Source: Bacillota bacterium (GTDB lineage: Bacteria > Bacillota > Clostridia > Lachnospirales > Lachnospiraceae). From it: a stretch of 64,000 nt of DNA. Position 1 is the stretch's first letter; each line of letters starts with the position of its first letter. Location of the stretch: assembly GCA_023450835.1 (NCBI GenBank), contig JAEXGM010000189.1, positions 34,997-98,996 of the forward strand, in the 5' to 3' direction. The notes under the pieces are model-generated. The model was given only the letters and a program-made list of their open reading frames with translations, was not told the origin of the DNA and searched no databases. This document shows positions 1 through 8,630 of the stretch, in pieces. The position numbers and the translations under genes were made by a program.

Positions 1-125
1 TCAATTTCCTTACGCTTTTCTTCGGAGACATAGCCATTCTTATGTATTACTCTACCTACGGTTGCCAGGGAAACCCCCGCCCGCTTCGCAATGTCTTCCA
101 TTTTAATTCCGGGAATACGCATCAT
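1..125 (-). CDS. LacI-family transcriptional regulator (N-terminal fragment, cut by window edge)
   Basis: About 41 codons of an amino-terminal LacI helix-turn-helix are visible: MRIPGIKMEDIAKRAGVSLA then a TVGRVIHKNGYVSEEKRKEI stretch, which carries the IAxxAGVSxATVxRV recognition-helix signature of the family. The rest of the gene lies outside the window. ATG at 125 is followed by a second ATG at 122, so the exact start is ambiguous by one codon. A perfect 20-bp palindrome lies six bases upstream of the start, so the protein probably represses its own gene. Effector and targets cannot be told from the fragment. Confidence 0.85.
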   Translation of the reverse strand, partial: MMRIPGIKMEDIAKRAGVSLATVGRVIHKNGYVSEEKRKEI

Positions 126-130
126 CTCCA

Positions 131-150
131 ATGTGTTAACGTTAACACAT
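131..150. promoter_or_regulatory. Perfect 20-bp palindromic LacI-type operator
   Basis: The sequence ATGTGTTAACGTTAACACAT is a perfect palindrome with the central CG typical of LacI-family operators. It sits just upstream of the lacI fragment start (125), where a bound repressor would block its transcription. The same TTAACGTTAA core recurs in the glycosidase locus at 49723-49732 and, as ATTAACGTTAAT, at 55411-55422. Confidence 0.75.
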
Positions 151-285
151 TCTAACATTTATTTTTCTTGTTGTCAATCTGCTGCCTTTCATCTTCCCAT
201 ATTTTTTACAGCGGCAAACTCCTATCCAACAGAAGCATCTGCTTATCAGCAGCCTAACTTCCTTCGTTTCCCGGGTCATCACTGG

Positions 286-339
286 AAAGGGAGCTGCTGC
301 TCCCATAGATTATCCATCTATTTTTGCAGCAGCCCCTTT
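286..339 (-). terminator. Hairpin at the end of the siderophore transporter operon (GGGGCTGCTGC family)
   Basis: Inverted repeat AAAGGG(A)GCTGCTGC / GCAGCAGCCCCTTT with a nested ATAGAT-tatcc-ATCTAT hairpin in the loop. One arm lies inside the last codons of the ATPase gene that ends at 310. It resembles the hairpins at 46450, 51530 and 56946. A long U tract is lacking, so termination or 3'-end stabilisation are both possible. Confidence 0.5.
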
Positions 340-1128
340 CTTATCCAGTTCATATTCAATACAAATAGGATATTCCCTGTTATCGCTTAGCTGCAAACTG
401 GCATTGATGCCATAGATTTCTTTGAGGCTCTCCTTCGTGATTACCTTAGCGGGAGATCCCATGCAAACAATCTTTCCTTCCTTCAGCCCGATAATATTGT
501 CTGCAAAGCGGCAGGCATTATTTAATTCATGGAGCACAATGACTATGGTAATATTTCTGTTTTGGTTAAGGCGTTTTAATATTTCAAGAACCTCCAGCTG
601 ATAGGACATGTCCAGGTAGGTGGTAGGTTCATCCAGCATGATAATATCTGTTTCCTGGGCAAGAGTCATCGCAATCCAGGCTCTCTGCCTCTGGCCTCCG
701 GATAAGGAACCTATCTCGCGGTCTGCATATTCACTCAGTTCTGTCTCTTCGATGGCCCATCTGATAATATCCTTATCATGACTTTTTAACCCGCCGATCA
801 TTTTCTGGTGTGGAAATCTTCCAAAGGCTATCAGCTCTTTTACAGTAAGTCCCGGAGGGCATACCGGTCCCTGAGGCAGAAAGGCGACCTGGGCGGCCAG
901 TTGTTTTTCTTTCTGACTCTTCATATTCTTCCCGTTCACAAAGACATTTCCACCCCTAGGCGGCAGGATTCTTCCGATGGTTTTCAGCAGAGTTGATTTC
1001 CCACAGCCATTGGCCCCAATAATAATACTGATTTTTCCCTTGGGTATGGACAGGTTCATATCGTTTATAACAAGGGCTTTCTCATAAGCCACAGATAAAT
1101 TTTCAACACGTATAGCTTCCATATTCAT
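310..1128 (-). CDS. Iron-siderophore ABC transporter, ATP-binding protein (FecE/FepC type)
   Basis: 272-residue ABC ATPase that powers uptake of ferric siderophore or haem across the membrane. Visible motifs are Walker A GANGCGKST (about residues 38-46), the signature LSGGQRQRAW, and Walker B IIMLDEPTTYLD followed by the switch histidine in VLHELNN. These are typical of the FecE/FepC group. It is the last gene of a four-gene minus-strand operon and starts three bases after the upstream permease stop, with GGGG nine bases before the ATG. The real substrate is not deducible; iron is inferred from the FecCD partners and the Fur-like box upstream. Confidence 0.93.
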   Translation of the reverse strand: MNMEAIRVENLSVAYEKALVINDMNLSIPKGKISIIIGANGCGKSTLLKTIGRILPPRGGNVFVNGKNMKSQKEKQLAAQVAFLPQGPVCPPGLTVKELIAFGRFPHQKMIGGLKSHDKDIIRWAIEETELSEYADREIGSLSGGQRQRAWIAMTLAQETDIIMLDEPTTYLDMSYQLEVLEILKRLNQNRNITIVIVLHELNNACRFADNIIGLKEGKIVCMGSPAKVITKESLKEIYGINASLQLSDNREYPICIEYELDKKGAAAKIDG

Positions 1129-1131
1129 TTT

Positions 1132-2142
1132 CTACAGCCCCTTTTCCTTCATCATCAAATAAATAAAATACGGTACTCCAAATACCGAAATGGTGATTCC
1201 CGCCGGTATTTCAATGGGAGAAAATAAATTTCTTGATACGGCATCAGCTAACAATACGATAATAACACTGAGTATTGCAGATACCGGAAGGTAGTTCTTA
1301 TGGTAGGGGCCAACCAGCTTTCTTGCCATGTGGGGGCATATCAGGCCCAAGAAGCCAATGTTTCCCGCAAAAGCGGTCGCACCTCCGGCAAGAATCACCG
1401 CACAGCTTAAGAATTTTTTCCGTTCACCGTTTAACTTGAGTCCCAGAGCTGTACAATGCTCCTCGGATAACTGGAGAACATCCAGCTTCTTATAATTTGC
1501 CAATACTACGGTAAACAGGACAGCGGTAAGAGGAAGTATAATTTTGGCATAACTCCAGCCGGCTCCCCAAAGACTTCCTGATGTCCATACAAGTACCCTG
1601 TTATAATCTCCTACGCCGCCGCGAAAAGTTACAAAGGTAATCATTGCATTAAGCCCGGCATTTAACCCCAGTCCCACCAGTAAAAGTCTTCTGGGTCTTA
1701 CCCTGTCCCTGCTGGATAGCAGATAGATTACAGCGGCTGCTATCCCTGCACCAATAATTGCCATAAAAGGCAGAGCATAGACAGATAGCTTTCCTAATTC
1801 ACTATAGTAATCCGCCGTCTGCAAGGTAATAAAAATAACGGCAGCCACTGCCGCTCCGGCATTTATACCAATAATTCCGGCATCTGCCAGCTCATTTCTT
1901 GTAATGGTCTGCAATATGGCCCCGGCGGTGGATAAGCAGACAGCTACAGATATCCCAACTAACATTCTTGGAGTCCTGATGGAAAAAAGAGCTGTATTTT
2001 GCAGCTTGGTCCCTTTCCCCAAAAAGGTCCTGATAATATCCGATGGTGATATCTTATAACTTCCCCAGCTTAAATAAAGCAGCAGAGCCCCAAGGAACAA
2101 GGCAGACAATATCACCACTGTTAAAAGTCTCTTTTTTACCAT
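1132..2142 (-). CDS. Iron-siderophore ABC transporter permease (FecCD family)
   Basis: 336-residue polytopic permease. It opens with a hydrophobic segment (VVILSALFLGALLLYLSW), then carries the family motifs RTPRMLVGISVAVCLSTAG and GxITRNELADAGIIGINAGA, and near the C-terminus GNIGFLGLICPHMAR, the loop that docks the ATPase. It is one of two FecCD permeases here and would form the heterodimeric channel with the next gene. The two permease genes are directly adjacent (stop 2142/start codon region 2143), indicating translational coupling. Confidence 0.93.
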   Translation of the reverse strand: MVKKRLLTVVILSALFLGALLLYLSWGSYKISPSDIIRTFLGKGTKLQNTALFSIRTPRMLVGISVAVCLSTAGAILQTITRNELADAGIIGINAGAAVAAVIFITLQTADYYSELGKLSVYALPFMAIIGAGIAAAVIYLLSSRDRVRPRRLLLVGLGLNAGLNAMITFVTFRGGVGDYNRVLVWTSGSLWGAGWSYAKIILPLTAVLFTVVLANYKKLDVLQLSEEHCTALGLKLNGERKKFLSCAVILAGGATAFAGNIGFLGLICPHMARKLVGPYHKNYLPVSAILSVIIVLLADAVSRNLFSPIEIPAGITISVFGVPYFIYLMMKEKGL

Positions 2143-3135
2143 TTAACCCCTCTCTTTCCTGGCCGCAGCAATAAAAAAAGGTACCCCGATTAATGCTGTA
2201 AACATACCAACGGGCATTTCATAGGGTGAGATTGCCAGTCTGGCGGCAATATCCGCATAGGTTAAAATGACTGCTCCTAATAAAAAGGAAGCCGGAATTA
2301 CCTTTCGGTAATCTTCTCCCAGTGCTTTACGTACAATTTGAGGGACAATCAGGCCTACAAACCCAATATTTTTACCGACAGCAACTGCTGCGGCACACAT
2401 GGGTATCATGATAAGCAGGGTATATAAGCGAATCTTTTCCGGGTTCTGCCCCAATCCCACCGCCACATCATCTCCCAGACTTAAAATATTGATTTTGCCT
2501 GACAGGAGAACGGCAAGCAGCAAACCGGCCATTCCTATTATAAGAATCAGCCTGAAATCTGACCAGCCGGCATTCCGGAAGCCTCCCCCGATCCAAAAGC
2601 CTAAGAGCTGGGCTTTATTAGATAACAATCCTATAATAGTGGTGAGCGACAGAAAAAAGGTACTGAGTGCAGTACCTCCCAAAAGTATCTTTGTAATAGA
2701 ACTGCTATTTGCCCCCTGAGAAAGGAAACCGATAACAAGAATTCCACTAAACACAGCACCAATAAGAGCTGCTGCCATAACGCTGCCGGTACTGATTAAA
2801 ATACCGGTGGCGTAAAAGACCGCTACAGCCAAAGTCGCTCCCTGACTGACTCCTAAAAGAGAGGGTTCCGCTATCGGATTTCTTGTTACTCCCTGAATCA
2901 TAGCTCCGGTCACTCCAAGAACTCCTCCGGTAAAGAGGGCACAAAGAGCCCTTGGGATACGGACATCTCTTATAAGAGTTAATTCCAGTTCATCACTGCG
3001 GCCAAAAAGGCTCTCTCCTATCTTAGATATACTAATGTGGGCTGCCCCCAGGACAATGCCCAGAAGCAAACCCACCAGAAGAAGAAAAGTACAGCTAAGA
3101 AGAAAGATTATTGTACGTTTCTTATTTTTCTCCAT
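2143..3135 (-). CDS. Iron-siderophore ABC transporter permease (FecCD family)
   Basis: 330-residue permease paralogous to its downstream neighbour. Diagnostic stretches are RIPRALCALFTGGVLGVTGA, MIQGVTRNPIAEPSLLGVSQ and GKNIGFVGLIVPQIVRKALG. Eight to ten membrane segments are expected for the family. Its start overlaps the 3' end of the binding-protein gene by 14 bases, which fits a tightly coupled operon in the order binding protein, permease, permease, ATPase. Confidence 0.93.
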   Translation of the reverse strand: MEKNKKRTIIFLLSCTFLLLVGLLLGIVLGAAHISISKIGESLFGRSDELELTLIRDVRIPRALCALFTGGVLGVTGAMIQGVTRNPIAEPSLLGVSQGATLAVAVFYATGILISTGSVMAAALIGAVFSGILVIGFLSQGANSSSITKILLGGTALSTFFLSLTTIIGLLSNKAQLLGFWIGGGFRNAGWSDFRLILIIGMAGLLLAVLLSGKINILSLGDDVAVGLGQNPEKIRLYTLLIMIPMCAAAVAVGKNIGFVGLIVPQIVRKALGEDYRKVIPASFLLGAVILTYADIAARLAISPYEMPVGMFTALIGVPFFIAAARKERG

Positions 3136-4174
3136 TTAATAACTCCACGATTTCATCCAGTAACAAATCCCTTCCAATTGAGCTGTAACCCTGTACAAAA
3201 TAAGGGGAAGAAGGAAGGTTGATAACTTTACCTGCTTTCACCGCCGGAAGGCTGTTCCATATCGAATTCTCCTTCAATGCCGCCAGGTCCTCATCCGTAG
3301 CCAGTACAAAGATATAATCGGCTTTGATTTCTGCAAGCCCTTCATATGTAACTACAGGAAGACTGATGTCGCTCTGGGCAGGCATTCCTTCCGGTTTCTT
3401 TAAGCCCATATCATCATACAGAACTGTTCCGAAACCAGCTCCGTCAAAGACATAGAACTGTCCGCCGCTTGCTAAGAAGGAAAGATAGGAAGTATCTTCA
3501 CCTAAACTGCTCTTAATCTTGTCGCCGTTTTCCTTTGCTTTCTTGTCATAAGCCTCAAGCCAGGTATTTGCTGCATCTTCCTTGCCAAAGAGCTTAGCAA
3601 AGGATTTTACATCATCTTTCCAATTCAAGGCTTCCAGCTGTATCATAACGGTAGGTGCAATTTCCTTTAAGGATTCGTACATCTTTTCCTGTACGGTCGA
3701 TATGATTATCAGATCCGGGTTCAAGTTCATAATAGCTTCAACATCCATAGTATCCTGCATACTGTAACCAACTATGGCAGCACCGGCCAGGGTATCTTCC
3801 AGATAAGAAGGAAACTTGGTGTAATCATAAGCGTCACTGTTGGCAGTCCCGACAACCTTATATCCAAGAATGGAAAGGATATCGCTGTTTCCGCTAAGAT
3901 CCACGATTCTCTGGGGATTTGCAGGTATTTCCACCTCTCCCTTTACATCCGTAACAGTTATAGTACCTTCCGTATTACCGGCAGCTTCACTTTCTGCTGC
4001 TCCGCTTCCTGTATCAGCATCCCCCGCTGTTTTTTCACTGTTTTCCTGTTTATCTGTATTTACTGCTTCGCTGCCTGCTGTATTGGCGCTGTTGTTCTTA
4101 CCCGCACAGCCTGTCAGAAGCACAGTTAACAGGAACACTGTAATAAGAGTTTTAACGATGGAACCTTTTCTCAT
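3122..4174 (-). CDS. Iron-siderophore ABC transporter substrate-binding lipoprotein
   Basis: 350-residue extracellular binding protein. The start at 4174 was chosen because GAGGTC lies a few bases upstream and because it yields a clean lipoprotein signal, MRKGSIVKTLITVFLLTVLL then TGCAGK with the lipobox cysteine; an upstream in-frame ATG at 4285 would add 37 unlikely residues. After a Ser/Ala/Glu-rich linker comes a helical-backbone type III binding fold (TVTDVKGEVEIPANPQRIVD, then IMNLNPDLIIIS). It delivers the ferric chelate to the FecCD permeases encoded immediately downstream. Expression is likely iron-controlled through the Fur-like box at 4287-4305. Confidence 0.92.
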   Translation of the reverse strand: MRKGSIVKTLITVFLLTVLLTGCAGKNNSANTAGSEAVNTDKQENSEKTAGDADTGSGAAESEAAGNTEGTITVTDVKGEVEIPANPQRIVDLSGNSDILSILGYKVVGTANSDAYDYTKFPSYLEDTLAGAAIVGYSMQDTMDVEAIMNLNPDLIIISTVQEKMYESLKEIAPTVMIQLEALNWKDDVKSFAKLFGKEDAANTWLEAYDKKAKENGDKIKSSLGEDTSYLSFLASGGQFYVFDGAGFGTVLYDDMGLKKPEGMPAQSDISLPVVTYEGLAEIKADYIFVLATDEDLAALKENSIWNSLPAVKAGKVINLPSSPYFVQGYSSIGRDLLLDEIVELLNGEK

Positions 4175-4286
4175 TTTGACCTCTTTCCGGTATATGCCAT
4201 CTTTCTTCCTACTTCCCATAGGAAATATGCCATACCCTTTTATATGTAATTTTGTTTTATAATGCCTGCTGCAAACGAGTATCATT

Positions 4287-4305
4287 GTAATTGATATTCA
4301 TTTTC
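4287..4305 (-). promoter_or_regulatory. Fur-box-like iron operator
   Basis: Read on the minus strand, GAAAATGAATATCAATTAC matches 13 of 19 positions of the classical Fur consensus GATAATGATAATCATTATC (my own hand comparison). It lies between the divergent siderophore transporter operon and the AraC regulator gene, so it could control either. Confidence 0.5.
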
Positions 4306-4439
4306 ATTTCAAGCCTTGCATCTGATTTCATTCTTTTTGCATCCGATTGAAATAATTCTTGTCTTATTATCCTTGATTTATTATACTGTTTAAAGGGAAA
4401 TAACTCATAGTTAAGTTAAGGTCAAGAGGTGCCGGAATT

Positions 4440-5438
4440 ATGGTTGTGAAATCAGCAAATGAATTTAAAGACAGGGTACTAAAGGAACTTTCCTTTACTC
4501 CCTTAAAGACGGATAATTACATAATGTATTCGGATAAAAATAAACCTGAGAACGGTGTTCTGGTCAGTTATGACAGAGAAGGCTATTATAATCTGGGGAT
4601 AGCAGACTATACCATACCTAAGAATTTTTCCGTTACTTTTGACAATCCTGCCCTATTAATACGTTTTGGCCTGGTTTATAAGGGAGTAACAAATTTTAAG
4701 CTTGCAGACAGCTCTCCTTCCTCCTTCTCACCCTCCTCCTTTTTCGTAATAGAGAAGGATTTAAAGGGAAAACAGGCCTGGAAGAAGGGACAGCATTTTC
4801 ATGGTACGGAAGTTACCATATACGAAAGATATATTAGAGAAGTGATAGAACCGAATTTTCCCGGCATTCTTGATTTGTATAGTCTGTTTAAGAATTATAC
4901 CTACCTGTACCTGCCTTTAGAAATAGCAGATATATTGCGGAGGTTGGAAAGCCTGTCCCGTGACAATGCTTTAAACAGCATTTACCTGGAGGCCAAAATC
5001 CTGGAATGTATTGCTGTTTTGATTAACGAAGTAAAGAAATCTCCTGAAAATGCCTTCAGCAGTCAAATTAATTACGGAAATATCCGGATAGGAAACCGGC
5101 TGCTGAAACTTACCTCTTCTGATATCCGTGCCGTACAAAAAGCCCAGGAAATTATTTCTCTGGAATACAGCAATCCTCCCGGTATCAGAATTTTAAGTAA
5201 AAGAGTATTCCTAAATGAGCAGAAATTAAAAGCCGGTTTTATGAAGCAATACCACATGACCATCGGCGAATATACCACCCACGTCAGGATGATGTCCGCT
5301 GCCAACCTGCTTTCTACCACCGATTTAAGCATTGACAGTATTGCTAAAAAAACCGGCTACGGGTACCCTGCCAACTTTTCCAAAGCCTTTCATAAATTTT
5401 ATGGAAAAACTCCTTTACAATTCCGTAAGACCCAGTGA
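4440..5438 (+). CDS. AraC-family transcriptional regulator, probably of siderophore uptake
   Basis: 332 residues with a long ligand-binding N-terminal part and a C-terminal double helix-turn-helix (about residues 235-332). The second HTH has the AraC signature IDSIAKKTGYGYPANFSKAF ending in KFYGKTPLQFRK. The overall build resembles the PchR/YbtA group, AraC proteins that sense siderophores, and the gene is divergent from the siderophore transporter; activation of that operon is therefore inferred. AGAGGTG precedes the ATG. The gene converges on degV with only 25 bases between them. Confidence 0.88.
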   Translation: MVVKSANEFKDRVLKELSFTPLKTDNYIMYSDKNKPENGVLVSYDREGYYNLGIADYTIPKNFSVTFDNPALLIRFGLVYKGVTNFKLADSSPSSFSPSSFFVIEKDLKGKQAWKKGQHFHGTEVTIYERYIREVIEPNFPGILDLYSLFKNYTYLYLPLEIADILRRLESLSRDNALNSIYLEAKILECIAVLINEVKKSPENAFSSQINYGNIRIGNRLLKLTSSDIRAVQKAQEIISLEYSNPPGIRILSKRVFLNEQKLKAGFMKQYHMTIGEYTTHVRMMSAANLLSTTDLSIDSIAKKTGYGYPANFSKAFHKFYGKTPLQFRKTQ

Positions 5439-5463
5439 ACAAATGTAAAAGAAGCAGGATGTA

Positions 5464-6312
5464 TTATACCTCCGCATAACAAACCCCAACCGTACCGGGC
5501 CCGCAATATACTCCTACAATGGCACTGATCTGCCCGATAAGATATACATTCCTGATACCCGGGTTCATGCGAAGTCTGCTGCATATTTTATCAGCATCCT
5601 CTTCCACATTTCCATGAATGACATAGGCATCGCATTTATTTTTAGCGGTGTACTTATCACCCATTTCTATCAGACGGTTAATGGACTTTACTCTTCCTCT
5701 GATTTTCTCACAGGTATAGCATTGTCCGAATTCATCATCAAAGCTTACAATGGGCTTGATATTAAGAATATCTCCGATGGTACCGGAGATTTTACCGATT
5801 CTTCCGCCTTTAATGGCATATTCCAGGGTACCGAATACAAAGTACATATGCACTTTCTTTTTCATTTCAGGAATTACTTTTACAATCTCTTCAAATCCAA
5901 TCCCTTTTTCTATTAATTCTCCGCATTGCTTTACCAGAATTCCCTGGCAGGCAGAGGTGGATTTCGTATCATAAAGGAAGGTCTTTATCTCCGGAAATTG
6001 GCTGCTGATAAGCGCAACACCATTCACTGTCCCCGATATACCGCTGGAAATATTAATGGAAATTACATGGGTGTAATTTTCTGATTCCAGCTTTTGATAC
6101 AGTTTTTCAATATCTTCCATTGCCGGCTGCGATGATGTTGGAATTTCCGTTTTCATGTTAATATAAACTTCCTGTGGTGTGATATCTATCCCGTCCGTGT
6201 ATTCACGCTCTTTGTAGATAATCTTAAAGGGCAGAACATGGACATTGTATTTTCTTAAGGTTTCCTCATCAATATCGCAAGCAGAATCTGTAATTAAAGC
6301 TATCTTTTCCAT
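5464..6312 (-). CDS. DegV family fatty-acid-binding protein
   Basis: 282 residues covering a complete DegV fold. Recognisable stretches are IALITDSACDIDEETLRKYN, SSQPAMEDIEKLYQ, and GTLEYAIKGGRIGKISGTIG, the last lining the lipid pocket. DegV/FakB proteins bind a fatty acid and present it to the kinase FakA; no fakA is in the window. GGAGG stands just before the ATG. The gene is monocistronic here and has no evident functional link with its neighbours. Confidence 0.92.
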   Translation of the reverse strand: MEKIALITDSACDIDEETLRKYNVHVLPFKIIYKEREYTDGIDITPQEVYINMKTEIPTSSQPAMEDIEKLYQKLESENYTHVISINISSGISGTVNGVALISSQFPEIKTFLYDTKSTSACQGILVKQCGELIEKGIGFEEIVKVIPEMKKKVHMYFVFGTLEYAIKGGRIGKISGTIGDILNIKPIVSFDDEFGQCYTCEKIRGRVKSINRLIEMGDKYTAKNKCDAYVIHGNVEEDADKICSRLRMNPGIRNVYLIGQISAIVGVYCGPGTVGVCYAEV

Positions 6313-6482
6313 CTATCCTCCATACCTTTCTTCAACCATTCCTTGTCCAATTTTCATCTATATATCAAGTGGGCGTTTATACTGTAATATCAACATTATC
6401 ATACATGGTTATTATAACCAGATTAGCACGTTTTTGACATCAAATCAAGTATCTGATTCTTAGGGTGTATCTGAAAACTCCT

Positions 6483-6541
6483 CAAAACTGCTCCTTGTCT
6501 CCCGCAAAGCGGAACATTGGGCCTGTCCACAAGCAGTTTTA
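6483..6541. repeat. Imperfect long-stem hairpin in the degV-marR intergenic region
   Basis: AAAACTGCT(c)CTTGT pairs with ACAAGCAGTTTT around a loop of about 30 bases. It lies in the 364-base gap between the divergent degV and marR genes, upstream of both. No coding potential or known RNA family was recognised; the rest of the gap is AT-rich promoter-like sequence. Confidence 0.35.
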
Positions 6542-6622
6542 TAATACGCTCCAGTAATACAAATGTCAGGCAGTATAAAATGTAAAAATTTATTAAAACA
6601 GGTAGCTAAAACTCCCGAAACA

Positions 6623-6654
6623 TGATACAATGCAATTAGTCCGAATACGGACTA
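6623..6654 (+). promoter_or_regulatory. Extended -10 promoter with palindromic MarR operator
   Basis: TGATACAAT at 6623-6631 is an extended -10 element (TGnTAnAAT type). The inverted repeat TAGTCCG-aata-CGGACTA at 6637-6654 covers the expected start of transcription of the marR-MATE operon. This is the classic placement for autorepression by the MarR protein encoded 23 bases further on. Confidence 0.6.
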
Positions 6655-6676
6655 TATAGTAAGGAGGCATTATCCT

Positions 6677-7147
6677 ATGTTTACTAACGATATCAATCAG
6701 GACATCAAAAATTATTATGATGTTTATTGGGGTATCAATTCTATCTATGAGAATTGGGCTAAAAATCACGGCCTTACGATAAATTCCCTTTTCACCTTGT
6801 ATTTAATCTATGAATACCCGGAACAATGTACCTTGCGTTTTCTTTGCGAAAAATTACTTTTTCCAAAGCAGACCATTAATACTATACTTGATTCCTTTGA
6901 AGAAAAGGGATATTTAATAAGAGAAACCTCTGCCAGTGATAAACGCAGCAAAAACATTATGCTTACGGAAGCCGGCGGACAATATGCAGCCAATCTTCTG
7001 TCGGATTTACTGGCCTTTGAGCAGGAAGCTTTTCTTCAGATGAGCTCTGCGGAGAGAGAAGGCATGATTAACGGTAATTTTGCTTTCTACCATCACTTGA
7101 AAGAAGCACTTGAGAAATCCGAGAGGCAATCCGGAGGTATTCGATGA
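6677..7147 (+). CDS. MarR-family transcriptional regulator
   Basis: 156-residue winged-helix regulator. The DNA-binding part includes CTLRFLCEKLLFPKQTINTI as recognition helix region and the wing ASDKRSKNIMLTEAG. It overlaps the MATE exporter gene by four bases (ATGA), so the two are translated together. It very likely represses this operon through the palindrome at 6637-6654 and is released by a substrate of the exporter. AAGGAGG precedes the start. Confidence 0.9.
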   Translation: MFTNDINQDIKNYYDVYWGINSIYENWAKNHGLTINSLFTLYLIYEYPEQCTLRFLCEKLLFPKQTINTILDSFEEKGYLIRETSASDKRSKNIMLTEAGGQYAANLLSDLLAFEQEAFLQMSSAEREGMINGNFAFYHHLKEALEKSERQSGGIR

Positions 7148-8442
7148 AGAAACAATTTTGGAAATACATCCTGCCATCTATGATAACTTTTCTGGTTACC
7201 GGAATCTATGTCAGCGTGGATGGTTTCTTTGTGGGACGAACAGTAGGCGATATTGGGCTTGGCAGTATTAATGTTGCCTGGCCTTTAGCGGCATTGATAC
7301 TTGATATCGGCACCGGTATCGGGATGGGCGGCTCCGTGAATATATCCCATTACATGGGTGCGGGGGATAAAAAAAGAGCGGATAAGGCTTTTGGTAACAC
7401 TCTGGTCTTACTATTTTTATTCTCCATCATAATTACAGTATTTTTACTTCTATTCGGGAAACCCTTACTTCGGCTTATGGGGGCGGAAGGTGAACTGCTT
7501 ACTTTAGGAAATGATTATATCACGATCCTGGCCTGCGGCGCTGTTGTACAGGTATTTGCCACCGGTGTCACACCTCTGCTCCGCAATCAGAACAAGCCCA
7601 TGCTTGCCATGGCTTTGATGCTGATGAATTTTACCATTGATACCGTACTTAGCGGTGTATTTGTAATGGTCCTTGGCCTTGGTGTAAGAGGTGCGGCCCT
7701 GGCTACTCTGGCAGGTCAGCTTATCACTTGTATCCCAGCCTTATTTATTCTGTTTAAGAAAGAAAACCGCATACCTGTTTCCTGTTATCTTTTGGAGAAA
7801 GATGTGATTGGAAGTATTATCAAGATCGGAACACCGGTCTTTGGACTTTGTTTTATTCCTTCCCTGACTATACTGATTATTAACCGGCAGGCAGCCACTT
7901 ATGGAGGAACCACTGCAATAGCAGCTTTTGCGGTTATCTCCTATGTCTTAAGCATCGGACAGCTTCTCTTACAGGGTGTGGGAGAAGGCACACAGCCCCT
8001 TATCAGCTTCTCTTACGGTGCCAAAGATACAAAAGCCGTAAAGACCTTTCGAAGATGGACCTATTATATGGCATTTGCAGTGGGTATACTTGCGACCATT
8101 ATTATTATTCTGCTTCGTGATCCAATCGCCGGTTTCTTTGGTGTATCCACTGAAACCGCAAAGGTCTTACAGACAGCCCTTCCGTTATGCGCCTTGTCTC
8201 TTCCGCTGTACGCTTTTTCCCGTGTGACCACAGAATATTTTAATGCGATTAAGAAAAGCAGAAGTTCCGCCGTTATGGTGTATGGAGAAGCTTTTGTGCT
8301 GCTGCCTCTTGCAGCCTTTATCCTTCCAAAAGTCTTTGGCATAGACGGTGTGTGGTATGCCGTTGCACTGGTACAGCTGCTGCTTCTGTTTACCGGAATT
8401 TTCTTGCGAATATCAAGTTATCGCATTGAGAATAAAAACTGA
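7144..8442 (+). CDS. MATE family multidrug/cation efflux transporter
   Basis: 432 residues, twelve predicted membrane segments in the two-times-six MATE arrangement. The N-terminal half opens with PSMITFLVTGIYVSVDGFFV and has GIGMGGSVNISHYMGAGDKK; the C-terminal half carries LLLQGVGEGTQPLISFSYGA, a well-conserved MatE stretch. It exports drugs or organic cations using a sodium or proton gradient. Controlled by the marR gene it overlaps. Substrate unknown. Confidence 0.93.
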   Translation: MKKQFWKYILPSMITFLVTGIYVSVDGFFVGRTVGDIGLGSINVAWPLAALILDIGTGIGMGGSVNISHYMGAGDKKRADKAFGNTLVLLFLFSIIITVFLLLFGKPLLRLMGAEGELLTLGNDYITILACGAVVQVFATGVTPLLRNQNKPMLAMALMLMNFTIDTVLSGVFVMVLGLGVRGAALATLAGQLITCIPALFILFKKENRIPVSCYLLEKDVIGSIIKIGTPVFGLCFIPSLTILIINRQAATYGGTTAIAAFAVISYVLSIGQLLLQGVGEGTQPLISFSYGAKDTKAVKTFRRWTYYMAFAVGILATIIIILLRDPIAGFFGVSTETAKVLQTALPLCALSLPLYAFSRVTTEYFNAIKKSRSSAVMVYGEAFVLLPLAAFILPKVFGIDGVWYAVALVQLLLLFTGIFLRISSYRIENKN

Positions 8443-8518
8443 TGAACTGATAAACAATTTAATGTGTCATTAATGCAGTAACAGACGGAAATTTAGACAA
8501 TACCTTAACAAAGATATC

Positions 8519-8546
8519 AGTTATAATCATTTAGTTATAATGATTT
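8519..8546. repeat. Tandem 14-bp direct repeat
   Basis: AGTTATAATCATTT is followed directly by AGTTATAATGATTT (one mismatch). It lies in the convergent intergenic region between the MATE gene and the GTPase-nuclease fusion gene. Function not apparent. Confidence 0.4.
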
Positions 8547-8601
8547 GATGAATATGCCTTACGCTAAAATTTTATTCATTTTTCAGACTAAATGTAACAA
8601 A

Positions 8602-8630
8602 GGAGAAGCAGCCCTTCGGCTTACTTCTCC
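8602..8630 (-). terminator. Terminator overlapping the end of the GTPase-NYN fusion gene
   Basis: GGAGAAG..GCC-ttc-GGC..CTTCTCC forms a stem whose one arm is the final codons and stop of the gene ending at 8621. It is followed on the minus strand by TTTG and AT-rich sequence. It may also act for the plus-strand MATE operon, as CTTTTC follows on that strand. Confidence 0.55.

Noticed and set aside
3122..4285. Binding-protein start at 4285
   Set aside because: It would place 37 extra residues before a clear lipoprotein signal and overlap the Fur-like control region; the ATG at 4174 has a proper ribosome binding site.
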